Shown here piece after piece: positions 37,859 through 46,022 of a stretch of DNA of 64,000 nucleotides. The position numbers and the translations under genes are program-made. The DNA is from Thermoplasmata archaeon (lineage in GTDB: Archaea > Thermoplasmatota > E2 > JACPAO01 > JAHFTW01), in contig JAHFTW010000007.1 in the NCBI GenBank assembly GCA_023269235.1, forward strand, positions 1-64,000, read 5' to 3'. Below the pieces are notes generated by a model. The model was not told the DNA's origin and did not search any database. It worked only from the letters and a program-made list of their open reading frames with translations. Within the stretch, counting starts at the first letter, position 1. Every line of letters begins with the position of its first letter.

Positions 37859-38950
37859 ATGGATGCCGCCGCCCGCTCCCGCCTCCTCCGGTGGTACCGG
37901 GCGAAGCGGCGCGACTTGCCCTGGCGCCGCACGAAGGACGCGTACGCCATCCTGGTGAGCGAGGTCATGCTCCAGCAGACGCGCGTGGAGGTCGTCGTCC
38001 CGTTCTACGAGCGCTGGCTGCGCCGCTTCCCAAACCTCGCCGCTCTTGCCGAGGCCCGGGAAGAGGAGGTGCTCGCCGCGTGGGCGGGCCTCGGCTACTA
38101 CCGTCGCGCCCGCAACCTGCACGCCGCTGCCCAAGCCGTGGTCGCGCAGCACAAGGGCAAACTCCCCGCCACGGCGGAGGCGTTGCGGATGCTCCCGGGC
38201 ATCGGCGCCTACACGGCGGGCGCGGTCGCCTCCATCGCGTTCGGCGAGCGCGTTCCCTGCGTGGACGGCAACGTCGTGCGCGTCGCCTCCCGCATCCTCG
38301 GGCTTCGGCAGCCCGACTCCGCAGCCCTGCGCCGCCGCATCGAGGACGCCGCGACCGCGTGGGTGTCCGCCAGGTCGCCGGGGGACTGGAACCAGGCCGT
38401 GATGGAGCTGGGCGCCACCGTCTGCTCGCCCCGCAACCCGCGCTGCGGGGAGTGCCCGGTCGCCGCCGCTTGCGTCGCGAAGGCGAAGGGGTGGCAGGAC
38501 ACTATCCCTGCCAAAACGAAGGCGAAGACGGCGGTCGCCGCGACGGCGATGCGCTTCGCGCGCATCGAGCAAGCCGGCCGGGTCCTGCTCGTGCGCAACC
38601 CCGAGACGGGCCTCCTCGCCGGGATGTGGATGCTCCCGGGCGGCGCCTCCACCACGCCGCTGGCCCGGCTCGTGCGCGAGCAGGCGGGCGTCCGCGTCCG
38701 CTTGGGCCCGGTCGAGCGCGAGGCCCGCCACCTCTTCTCGCACCGGACGTGGGCGATGGAGCTGCGCCGCGCCACCCTCCTCGACGTGGACCATGCCCAG
38801 CCTGGACGACGGACGTGGTGGTGCCCTGTCGCCGACCTGGACGGGGCCGCCCTTCCCGCCGCGATGCGCGTCCTGCTCGCCGACCTGGACGGACCGACGC
38901 GTGGCAGGAAACGCAGGGCCCGCTCGAAACCTGCCCCATCAGCCTCATAA
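37859..38950 (+). CDS. mutY: A/G-specific adenine glycosylase
   Basis: Removes adenine mispaired with 8-oxoguanine. 363 residues. EVMLQQTRVEVVVPFYERW is the MutY/EndoIII signature. The helix-hairpin-helix is LRMLPGIGAYTAGAVASIAF with the catalytic aspartate in VDGNVVRV. The 4Fe-4S loop is CSPRNPRCGECPVAAAC (CX6CX2CX5C minus spacing differences typical of MutY). A NUDIX-like C-terminal domain (about 230-350) with GMWMLPGGA and HLFSHRTWAM recognises 8-oxoG. Lys/Arg-rich tail. Its presence suggests oxidative exposure, consistent with the redox genes downstream. Confidence 0.93.
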   Translation: MDAAARSRLLRWYRAKRRDLPWRRTKDAYAILVSEVMLQQTRVEVVVPFYERWLRRFPNLAALAEAREEEVLAAWAGLGYYRRARNLHAAAQAVVAQHKGKLPATAEALRMLPGIGAYTAGAVASIAFGERVPCVDGNVVRVASRILGLRQPDSAALRRRIEDAATAWVSARSPGDWNQAVMELGATVCSPRNPRCGECPVAAACVAKAKGWQDTIPAKTKAKTAVAATAMRFARIEQAGRVLLVRNPETGLLAGMWMLPGGASTTPLARLVREQAGVRVRLGPVEREARHLFSHRTWAMELRRATLLDVDHAQPGRRTWWCPVADLDGAALPAAMRVLLADLDGPTRGRKRRARSKPAPSAS

Positions 38951-38974
38951 CCGCCCGCCGGCCTCGAATCCCCA

Positions 38975-39460
38975 ATGCGCGTTCTTCTGGTCGTCTCGTT
39001 CCTGTCGTTCTTGCTCTTGGCCGGCTGTGCTGGCCCCAGCAGCTCCAAAGTCAGCTCCAGCACCGACCCCTCGGGGCACCATGGCCCCATCGCGCCCTGC
39101 GCGAACGGCTGCGGTGAGAACCGGACGCGTGTCACCCTCACGACCTTCACGGGAGCCCCCGCCGGAAACATCGCCATCCAGGTCGGGAACATCGGCTTCG
39201 ACGTGCCCGTCCCTGCCGGTGGCGCGGAGAAGGTCCATTGGACGCTCCAGACGACGGGCTTGACAAGCGCTGCCGTCAGCACCGTGGAGGGACCGGGTTG
39301 CACGGCGCCGAACCTCCTGAACGCCGTCGCGCAGACCGGCACGAGTGAAATCTCCGGCTTTTGCGCAGATCTCCCCGAAGGAACACACCAGTTCTCCCTT
39401 GCCACGCCGGCCCCCGCCGCCGGTTTCACGGTCACGGTGTACGGCGACATTCTTGCTTAG
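38975..39460 (+). CDS. Small lipoprotein
   Basis: 161 residues. Signal MRVLLVVSFLSFLLLAGC, lipid Cys 18. Short Ser-rich linker, then PIAPCANGCGENRTRVTL and a beta-sandwich-like domain (VTLTTFTGAPAGNIAIQVGN, FTVTVYGDILA). Cysteine pairs (CANGC; GPGCTAPN with SGFCADL) are probably disulphides. A CATAAC box lies about 28 bases upstream. Function unknown; it lies between mutY and the cytochrome maturation genes. Confidence 0.7.
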   Translation: MRVLLVVSFLSFLLLAGCAGPSSSKVSSSTDPSGHHGPIAPCANGCGENRTRVTLTTFTGAPAGNIAIQVGNIGFDVPVPAGGAEKVHWTLQTTGLTSAAVSTVEGPGCTAPNLLNAVAQTGTSEISGFCADLPEGTHQFSLATPAPAAGFTVTVYGDILA

Positions 39461-39507
39461 CGCAGCCGACGGCAAACCTTAGCAGGAGCCGCCCACGTGG
39501 GTGCCCT

Positions 39508-40443
39508 GTGAGGGTGGTCCGCCTCCTGGTCCTGGCCGCGTTGCTGGCCGTCGCGCCGGTCGCCGCCGTGCCCGCCACCTCGCCGGTCGTCCTCCTTCAC
39601 CATCCCTTCGACCAGGTGGACCCCTTCGGCGTCCCCTTCGGCTCCGGCGACACCTTCTCGTCGCGCTACGGTGCCGTCGCCGCGCAGACGGGACGCTTCG
39701 ACTTTCCCGTCTTCGTCGCGGACGGCCTCGGCCCCATCCAGCAGCTGCCCGACCCGAAGCGCCCGTTCGAGGGGACCTTGGAGGCGTACGCGGCGGCCGC
39801 CCAGGAACGGGCCGGCCACGAAGCCCCGGTCGCCTTGGCCCTGAAGGCGAGCGACGATGGCGGTCGCGCCACGGTCATGGTGCGTTCCCATGCGTCCGGC
39901 GTCGTCCAGGACCCGCAGGGCCAGCCCATCCACCTCTGGCTTGCTGTCGTCGAGGACGCCATCCACTACCAGCCGCCTGCGCCGGTCTCCAACGGCGTCA
40001 CCGACCACCGCTTCACCGTGCGCTCTCTCGTGGACGAGGGCGCCGTCCCCCTCACGTCGTGGGACCGGACGTTCACGCTTGCATTGCCGGGCGGCTGGGC
40101 GCGGGAGCACCTCTCCGTCGCGGCCTGGCTCCAGGCGGGCCCGGTCGCGGGGCGCTTCCAGCCGAGCGAGGTCGTCCAAGTGGTCTCGGCGCCCTTGGAT
40201 GGCGTCGAACGCCTCCAGTCCGGAAAGGGGGTCCTCCTCGAAGGCTACTCGGCGACCTGGTGCGCTCCGTGCCTGTACGGCGACCTTGCTCTCGAACGGC
40301 TTGCCATCCAGTCCGGCGCCGCGCAGCCGCTCGTCCCGGTGGGCGCGACGTACTGGAAGGCCCCGAGCCAGCCGGTCCTGATTCTCGGGCTCGCCGTGGT
40401 GGCCGGAGGCGTCGGCTTCGTGGCCGCGCGGAGGCGACCATGA
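39508..40443 (+). CDS. Exported thioredoxin-like protein with C-terminal membrane anchor
   Basis: 311 residues. Signal peptide (VRVVRLLVLAALLAVAPVAA), a beta-rich middle region, and a short thioredoxin-like active-site segment YSATWCAPCLYGDLALERL with a CAPC redox pair (about 252-255), but with little of the rest of a thioredoxin fold after it. A transmembrane helix and RRRP end the protein (about 290-311). Probably a thiol reductant or electron-transfer anchor for cytochrome maturation. GTG 39508 has a CCTTAGC box ~30 bases upstream. Its TGA overlaps the CcmF-like ATG (ATGA), so they are coupled. Confidence 0.7.
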   Translation: MRVVRLLVLAALLAVAPVAAVPATSPVVLLHHPFDQVDPFGVPFGSGDTFSSRYGAVAAQTGRFDFPVFVADGLGPIQQLPDPKRPFEGTLEAYAAAAQERAGHEAPVALALKASDDGGRATVMVRSHASGVVQDPQGQPIHLWLAVVEDAIHYQPPAPVSNGVTDHRFTVRSLVDEGAVPLTSWDRTFTLALPGGWAREHLSVAAWLQAGPVAGRFQPSEVVQVVSAPLDGVERLQSGKGVLLEGYSATWCAPCLYGDLALERLAIQSGAAQPLVPVGATYWKAPSQPVLILGLAVVAGGVGFVAARRRP

Positions 40444-42959
40444 GCATCCCTGACCTGGGCCAGCTCAGCCTCTGGGCCGCCTTCGTCCTCGGCGCCGCAG
40501 GGACCGCCGCGTCGGCGCTGGAACTGCGCGGCCGGCTCGCGGGATGGGCGACGCCTCTCTGGATCGCCGCCGCAGCCGCGGTCGCCGCCGGCTTCGCCAC
40601 GCTCGTCGTTTTGTTCCAGATCGGCGACCTCTCGACCGCGACGGTCTTCTTCTACACTCGGACCGATTTTGACTGGCCCTGGAAGCTCGCCGGCGTCTGG
40701 TCCGGCCGCCAAGGCTCGCTGCTGCTCTGGACGACCCTGCTGTCGCTCGTCGTCGCCACCGTCGCATGGCTCGACGCGCGCCGCGTCGTGACGGACGAGG
40801 CGGAGGCGCGCGGCCGGCGCTGGACCCGCTTCTTCCTCGGCCTCGCACTCACCGCGTTCCTCGCCGCCGTCGCTGGCCAGGACACGTTCGCCGCCACCAG
40901 CCCGGCCCTGCTGGCGGGACGCCCGCTCGGCAACGGCCTCAACCCGACCCTGCGCAGCGGATTCATCCTCATCCACCCCCCGATGATGTTCACGGCGTAC
41001 GCCCTCGCCACCGTCCCCGCGGCGGCGGTGCTCGCGCATCTCGCCTCGGGCACGGACCGCTGGAGCCGCATCGCCCTTGGCCCAAGCCGGCTGGGATGGA
41101 TGCTCTTCACCGTCGCGATCTCCCTCGGCGCGTTGTGGGCCTACACGACCCTGGGCTTCGGCGGCTACTGGGCGTGGGATCCCGTCGAGGTCGCCAACCT
41201 GCTGCCCTGGCTCGCGCTCACGCTCTACCTGCACGTCCAGCTGCGCCACCGCGACTCCGGCGCCTACCCCGTCGCCGGGCCGTTGCTCGGGCTTCTGCCA
41301 CTCCTGCTCTCGCTCTTCTCCACCATCTCGACCCGCAGCGGCCTCTGGGTGAGCGTCCATGCCTTCACGGACCCGACGGACACGTTCGAGCCCGACGCCG
41401 CCCGGCGCCTCCTCAACATCCTCGTCGTCGAGCCCAGCCTGGCCTTCTACACGGCGGTCCTTCTCGGCGGCCTGTTCCTGTTCCTGGCGCTCTGGTGCCA
41501 TCGCCTCGCGCGCTCCACCGGCCGCCTCCAGCGCGTCGCCCCCGTCCTCGTCGCCGGGCTGGCGGCGCTCGCGGCGTGGGCCGCCGCCGACCCCGCGAGC
41601 CTCCTTGCCGGGGCGTTCCAGCTCGCGCATGATGCGACGGGAGGCCAGACGGCCTATGGCCTGCTCGCCCTCGTGTTCGGCGTTTTCTTGCTGGGCGCCG
41701 CGCCCGCGCTCGCCGGGCCCTCGGAGGCGCGCAAGGCGAAGGGCATGGCCGCGTTCGCGGGCTACTCGGTCCTCGTCCTCACGCTCGCGCTTCTGGTCCT
41801 CGTCCTCTTCCACCTCGCCGCCGTGAACGGGTGGAGCACGGCGTTCTACGAGGCGCGCTTCCCTTGGCTGAGCCTCCCCGTCGTCCTCGGGCTCGTCGTG
41901 TTCCAGGCGCACGCCCTCCTCGGTCGGCGCGGGCTTTGGCTTGCGGCCGGCACTCTCGTCGCCGCCCTCGCCGCGTGGCGCATCGGCGGCCCCCTCTGGC
42001 TCCTGCTCCTGCCCTGCCTGGTCCTCCTCGCCGTCGGCCTGGCCCGCACCCGGGCCGCGCTGGGCGGGACGGGCGGCCGCGACGGCCTCGCCCGCTCCTT
42101 CCTTCTTCTTGCTTCGCTCGCGGACCTCCTGTTCTGGAGCAACCCGCCCGCCGACGCCGGCTTCACGGTCCCTTGGACTCTCCAAGTCCTGCTTCTCCTC
42201 GCGAGCGTGGCCGCCGTGCTGCTGGCTTGCCGCGCCGTCGCGGCCCAGAAGCAGACCGGACCTGCCGCCCTTCTGTCCGGCATCCTCGGCGGCTTCCTTG
42301 TCGCCCCGGCGCTCGCGCTCGCCGCGTTCCTTCTCCTGCGCCGCTCGGTGGCCGAGCCGGCGAAGGCCAACGTCGCGCGGGCGCGGATGCTGCAAGCGAG
42401 CCTCTACGCGGTCCACCTCGCCGTCGCGCTCGTCCTCGCGGGCTACGCGGCGAGCACGTACGCCAAGCACGAAGAGCGCGCCGAGGTGACGGCCACGCAC
42501 GGCCTCGACGTCGGAGGGTTCCACCTCGCGTACCTTGGCACAGGCACCACGGGGCCGGCCGGCGCGGGCGCCGACAAGATCCGGCCCGCATTCGCGTGGT
42601 CCACCCATGACGACTCCGGGCGCCTCGCCGGCATCCTGGATTGGGAAGACCAGGTGCAAGCGCACCTGCCGCGCCCCGCCATCGCGCGCACCTGGACCAC
42701 CGACGTCTACGTCGAGGTCGAGGCGGTGCACGCGGCGGCGGGAGGTCCGTGCGCCCCGGACCATCCGGACGGCTACTGGATCCAGGCCTACCAGGGGCAG
42801 GTGCCGTCGCGCGTCTGCACCGGGGCCGCGGTGGACGCGGTCAAGGTGCGCGCCGTCACGCTGCCCGGCCTCGGATTGCTGTGGGGCGGCGTGGCCCTCG
42901 CGGTGCTCGCGATGGGCCTCCGGCTTGCGTTGGCGCGGCCCGCCTCGGCTCCGGCCTAG
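40440..42959 (+). CDS. ccmF: CcmF/CcsA-like cytochrome c haem lyase subunit
   Basis: 839 residues with about 15 or more membrane helices. The haem-handling WWD-type motif is present as GFGGYWAWDPVEVANLLPWL (about 240-259), flanked by conserved histidines (LIHPPMMFTAYA; VSVHAFTDPTDTF). This is the CcmF arrangement in system I cytochrome c biogenesis, attaching haem to CxxCH apocytochromes outside the membrane. The final ~120 residues form an extracellular domain with two cysteines (GGPCAPDH, SRVCTGA) and a last helix. ATG overlaps the upstream stop. Its own TAG shares CTAG with the stop of the convergent gene. CcmE, CcmH and a cytochrome are not in the window. Confidence 0.88.
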   Translation: MSIPDLGQLSLWAAFVLGAAGTAASALELRGRLAGWATPLWIAAAAAVAAGFATLVVLFQIGDLSTATVFFYTRTDFDWPWKLAGVWSGRQGSLLLWTTLLSLVVATVAWLDARRVVTDEAEARGRRWTRFFLGLALTAFLAAVAGQDTFAATSPALLAGRPLGNGLNPTLRSGFILIHPPMMFTAYALATVPAAAVLAHLASGTDRWSRIALGPSRLGWMLFTVAISLGALWAYTTLGFGGYWAWDPVEVANLLPWLALTLYLHVQLRHRDSGAYPVAGPLLGLLPLLLSLFSTISTRSGLWVSVHAFTDPTDTFEPDAARRLLNILVVEPSLAFYTAVLLGGLFLFLALWCHRLARSTGRLQRVAPVLVAGLAALAAWAAADPASLLAGAFQLAHDATGGQTAYGLLALVFGVFLLGAAPALAGPSEARKAKGMAAFAGYSVLVLTLALLVLVLFHLAAVNGWSTAFYEARFPWLSLPVVLGLVVFQAHALLGRRGLWLAAGTLVAALAAWRIGGPLWLLLLPCLVLLAVGLARTRAALGGTGGRDGLARSFLLLASLADLLFWSNPPADAGFTVPWTLQVLLLLASVAAVLLACRAVAAQKQTGPAALLSGILGGFLVAPALALAAFLLLRRSVAEPAKANVARARMLQASLYAVHLAVALVLAGYAASTYAKHEERAEVTATHGLDVGGFHLAYLGTGTTGPAGAGADKIRPAFAWSTHDDSGRLAGILDWEDQVQAHLPRPAIARTWTTDVYVEVEAVHAAAGGPCAPDHPDGYWIQAYQGQVPSRVCTGAAVDAVKVRAVTLPGLGLLWGGVALAVLAMGLRLALARPASAPA

Positions 42960-44011
42960 GCCTGGTTCGCGGGGCAGGCCGGGTTGTCGGAGGGGCCGAC
43001 CTCGTGCGTGCAGTAGGAGAGCCGGAACTCCTGGCTCAACCCGCTCTGCAGCGTGGTGTCCACGCGGTACTCGCCGGACGGGACGTTCTGGGCGCGCGTG
43101 CTGGTGGGCTGGGAAGGCACGACGGGGAGGAACGCGTTCGCGCTCATCGTGATGGTCTCGCCGTCGGGCGTCGTGAGGGTGAGGCGCACTTGGCTCGCGG
43201 GTTGCGGGTTGGGCAGCTCGAGGAGGAGACTGAGGTTGCCGTGCGCCTTGGCGAGTTTGAACGTCTGCGTGTTGGTGGCGCCCATCGCGAGCGAGCCGGC
43301 GACCTGTCCCGCTTCCTGCGGCGGAAGGACGGGCTTCGCCTTGGCCGTCGTGTTGCCGGCGGTGCCCTGGAGGTGGACCGCGCCGCTGCGGGCGTCCACG
43401 CGGACGATGGAGCTCTGCGTCACGCCCTGCTGGACCGCGCTCAGGGCGACGATCCACTCCGTGCGGTTGCCGGTGTCGGCCCGGGTGAGGACGATGGTGC
43501 CCTGCTCCGCGATGGTCTGCAGTTTGGCGAAGCTGGGCTCCTTGAGGGCGGCGAGGCTTGCGGCCTGGTCCGAGTCCACCGTGAAGTTGCCGACGTCGGG
43601 GAGGGACGTGCTGCCGGAGTAGGCGCCTTCCTCCCGGTACGTGACCTCCCCGGAGGGGGCGAGCACGATGCTGAGGCGCTGCTTGGAGGGGGAGACGAAG
43701 TCGAAGGCCCAGGCGCGGGCCTTGCCGTCGCCGAGGGTCTGGTCGCCGCCGGGGACGAGGGCGGCGTACTGCTTGGAGGCGGCGCGCGCCTTCTCGATGG
43801 CGGCGGTGGTGTTGCCGTTCGGGACGACCTCGAGGGCGCCGATGGCGACGAGGCGGGCGCGCTCGTCCCAACCCTGGCCGTTGTTGAGCGCCTTCTGCAG
43901 GAGAGCGCCAGCGGGGACGGTCTCGCCGGCGTTGCTGGTCAGCGAGGGCTCTCCGCATCCTGCAAGCAGCGAGGCAAGAAGGAGGATGGAGACGACCACG
44001 GCACCGCGCAT
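42956..44011 (-). CDS. Lipoprotein of unknown function
   Basis: 351 residues. Signal MRGAVVVSILLLASLLAGC, lipid Cys 19. The mature N-terminal half (about 45-230) looks like two PepSY/BamC-like alpha-beta repeats (KARAWAFDFVSPSKQRLSIV, EWIVALSAVQQGVTQSSIVR, VDARSGAVHLQGTAGNTT). The C-terminal part is a beta-sandwich (VRLTLTTPDGETITMSANAF, SGEYRVDTTLQSGLSQEFRL) with a terminal disulphide candidate (SYCTHEVG, NPACPANQA). A CTCAAGAG box ~25-30 bases upstream fits a leaderless start. It is convergent with the CcmF-like gene and divergent from the 44134 gene. Function unknown. Confidence 0.72.
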   Translation of the reverse strand: MRGAVVVSILLLASLLAGCGEPSLTSNAGETVPAGALLQKALNNGQGWDERARLVAIGALEVVPNGNTTAAIEKARAASKQYAALVPGGDQTLGDGKARAWAFDFVSPSKQRLSIVLAPSGEVTYREEGAYSGSTSLPDVGNFTVDSDQAASLAALKEPSFAKLQTIAEQGTIVLTRADTGNRTEWIVALSAVQQGVTQSSIVRVDARSGAVHLQGTAGNTTAKAKPVLPPQEAGQVAGSLAMGATNTQTFKLAKAHGNLSLLLELPNPQPASQVRLTLTTPDGETITMSANAFLPVVPSQPTSTRAQNVPSGEYRVDTTLQSGLSQEFRLSYCTHEVGPSDNPACPANQA

Positions 44012-44133
44012 GGCGTTTCCAGCCGGGTTCGCCCTCTTGAGGCTTTTGGCGCACGCCTTGGCCTGTCCGTTCCCCCTCAGGAGGTGTCCACCCCCGAGGG
44101 AACGCTTTTGGGGCAGAGCCCCCACGGCAGGAC

Positions 44134-44715
44134 GTGGGCGCGCTCCACGGCATTCTCCTGGGGATGGCCCTGCTGGCCGGCCTTGCCGTCGCGCCCGCCG
44201 CCTCGGCCTGGAGCGAGGGGGACGCGCCATCCCTGGACCCGCGCGTCCTGTCTGCCGGCCATGCGCCCGCCATCGTGACGCCGCACACCCAGTGGACCGG
44301 CGTCCTTCGCCTCAAGCCAGGCTCCGATGTCGCCTCGGCCGCATACCAGGTGTGCCGCGTCGGAGTTGCCTGCTTCGCGCCACCCGCTCCCGCCCGTCGC
44401 GTGGACGCCACGACGTTCCGCTTCGACACGGCCAACTACACGGTCGCCGGCCCCGACGGCGCCCGCCCCGTGGACTATCTTGCAGGCTGGCGCCTGGGCG
44501 TGAAGTGGTTCCTCACCGACGCCGCCGGGAACACGACCGAGCTTCCGCGGGATGCCGGTTGTGGCACAACATCCGACGTCGGCTGCTTGGAGCGCAACTA
44601 CATCGCCTTCGACATGCCGGCCGCGACCCGCGGAACCCCCGCCCCGACGACCCTATCGGCCCTCCTCGTCCTCGTGGGTGTCGTTCTCGCCTCAGCCCGG
44701 AGGCGGCATGGCTGA
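44134..44715 (+). CDS. Exported, C-terminally anchored protein of unknown function
   Basis: 193 residues. Signal peptide 1-25 (LLGMALLAGLAVAPAASA), a ~135-residue extracellular domain with cysteine pairs (YQVCRVGVACF; AGCGTTSDVGCLE), then TRGTPAPTT, a transmembrane helix and SARRRHG. This end resembles a sorting signal of the motif-TM-basic type but lacks PGF. GTG 44134 has a CTTTTGG box 29 bases upstream. The thioredoxin-CcdA gene starts eight bases before its stop, so it is co-translated with the redox gene and may be a substrate or helper in the same pathway. Confidence 0.65.
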   Translation: MGALHGILLGMALLAGLAVAPAASAWSEGDAPSLDPRVLSAGHAPAIVTPHTQWTGVLRLKPGSDVASAAYQVCRVGVACFAPPAPARRVDATTFRFDTANYTVAGPDGARPVDYLAGWRLGVKWFLTDAAGNTTELPRDAGCGTTSDVGCLERNYIAFDMPAATRGTPAPTTLSALLVLVGVVLASARRRHG

Positions 44716-45967
44716 CCTTCGTGGACCCACGCCGACGGGTGCGTATGACCGCCGCGTCGTCGGGATGTGGCTCGTCCTCGCGCTCCTCGTGGCCGCGCCC
44801 GCCGCGTTCTCGGCGTGGCAGGCCGCCCACGTCGAGCGCCTCGCCCCGGACTTTTCTCTCGTCTCGACCGGTCATGAGGGCGCGCGGTCCACCTCCATCC
44901 CAGAACCCATCCCGTTCAGTCTCTCGGACTACCGTGGGCACACCGTTGTCCTGGACCTCATGGCCGTCGCGTGCAAGGCGTGCCGCGAGGTGACCCGGGA
45001 CACCCTCAAGCCCTTGTGGGCCGAGCTGGGCGCCCGCGACGACTTCGCCATCCTGAGCGTGGACACGTGGGCCGATCCGCAGACCGGCAACTCGTTCGGC
45101 GGCGAGACCAACGACTCGCTGCGCGCCCTTCAACAACAGGAAGGCACGCCATGGCGGCACGCGCTCGACACCGACCAGGTGTGGCTCAAGTACAGCGCGG
45201 TCACCTTGCCCCGCGTCGTCGTCGTGGACGGCGGCGGCCACATCGTCTTCGACCAGGTCGGGGTGCCGTCCCCCTCTGCCGTCCACCGGGTGGTCGTCGC
45301 CTCGCTTGCCTCCTCCGCGACGCCTGTGCCGTTCCTCACGCTCGGCCTCCCGGCGCTCGCCTTCGTCGCCGGCCTCGCCTCTGTCCTCTCGCCCTGCTCC
45401 ATCGGCCTCGTGCCCGCCTACTTCGGGCTCCTCGTGCGCGAAGGGGGCGGCAACCGCTCCATCCTGCGCGCCGGCCTCGCCGTCACCCTCGGCGTCGTCG
45501 CGCTCTACGGCCTCGTCGCCATCGCCTTGGCCGCCTCCCCCGGCCTCGCAGGCGCGATTCCTTGGCTCGGCCCCGCAGTCGCCCTCGCCATGGTCGCCGC
45601 TGGCGCCGCGGCCCTCGCAGGCAAAGGCATCCCAGGCGCTGCGCGGCTCGCGAGCCGGCTTGGCAGCCGCCGCGGCTTGCTGATGTTCGGGGTCGCCTTC
45701 GGCCTCGCGGGCTTCGCCTGCACGGGGCCGCTGTTCCTCCCCATCCTGCTTGCCGGCTTCACGCAAGGCGTGGGCGACGGCGTGCTCCTCTTCGCGCTCT
45801 ATGCCCTCGCGGTCGCGCTCGTCCTCGGCCTCGTCGCGTGGGCCGTGGCCGCCGGGGCCGAGACCCGCCTGCGCTCCGTCCTGCGCCACGCGGCCGCGGT
45901 CCAGCGCGTCGCCGGCGTCCTCCTCGTCGGCTCCGGCCTCTACCTGTTCTGGTACTTCCTGCGCTGA
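44708..45967 (+). CDS. ccdA: Thioredoxin-like domain fused to CcdA/DsbD-type transmembrane electron transporter
   Basis: 419 residues in one chain with two redox modules. An N-terminal anchor helix (about 18-37) leads to an extracellular TlpA/ResA-like thioredoxin domain (about 48-195) with the redox pair in AVACKACREV. The membrane part (about 205-419) is CcdA: ASVLSPCSIGLVPAYFGLLV and FGLAGFACTGPLFLPILLAG hold the two conserved cysteines that pass electrons from cytosolic thioredoxin. Such a fusion moves reducing power straight to the outside thioredoxin, which in turn keeps apocytochrome CxxCH thiols reduced for the CcmF-like enzyme. ATG overlaps the previous gene by eight bases. Confidence 0.9.
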   Translation: MADLRGPTPTGAYDRRVVGMWLVLALLVAAPAAFSAWQAAHVERLAPDFSLVSTGHEGARSTSIPEPIPFSLSDYRGHTVVLDLMAVACKACREVTRDTLKPLWAELGARDDFAILSVDTWADPQTGNSFGGETNDSLRALQQQEGTPWRHALDTDQVWLKYSAVTLPRVVVVDGGGHIVFDQVGVPSPSAVHRVVVASLASSATPVPFLTLGLPALAFVAGLASVLSPCSIGLVPAYFGLLVREGGGNRSILRAGLAVTLGVVALYGLVAIALAASPGLAGAIPWLGPAVALAMVAAGAAALAGKGIPGAARLASRLGSRRGLLMFGVAFGLAGFACTGPLFLPILLAGFTQGVGDGVLLFALYALAVALVLGLVAWAVAAGAETRLRSVLRHAAAVQRVAGVLLVGSGLYLFWYFLR

Positions 45968-45993
45968 TTGAAGGGACGCCCGGGGCGGCAAAC

Positions 45994-45999
45994 CTTATT
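45994..45999 (+). promoter_or_regulatory. TATA-like box, leaderless promoter
   Basis: ACCTTATTCC, about 28 bases before the ATG at 46023. Confidence 0.6.
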
Positions 46000-46022
46000 C
46001 CGGCGTCCTCGAACCCCCGGCC

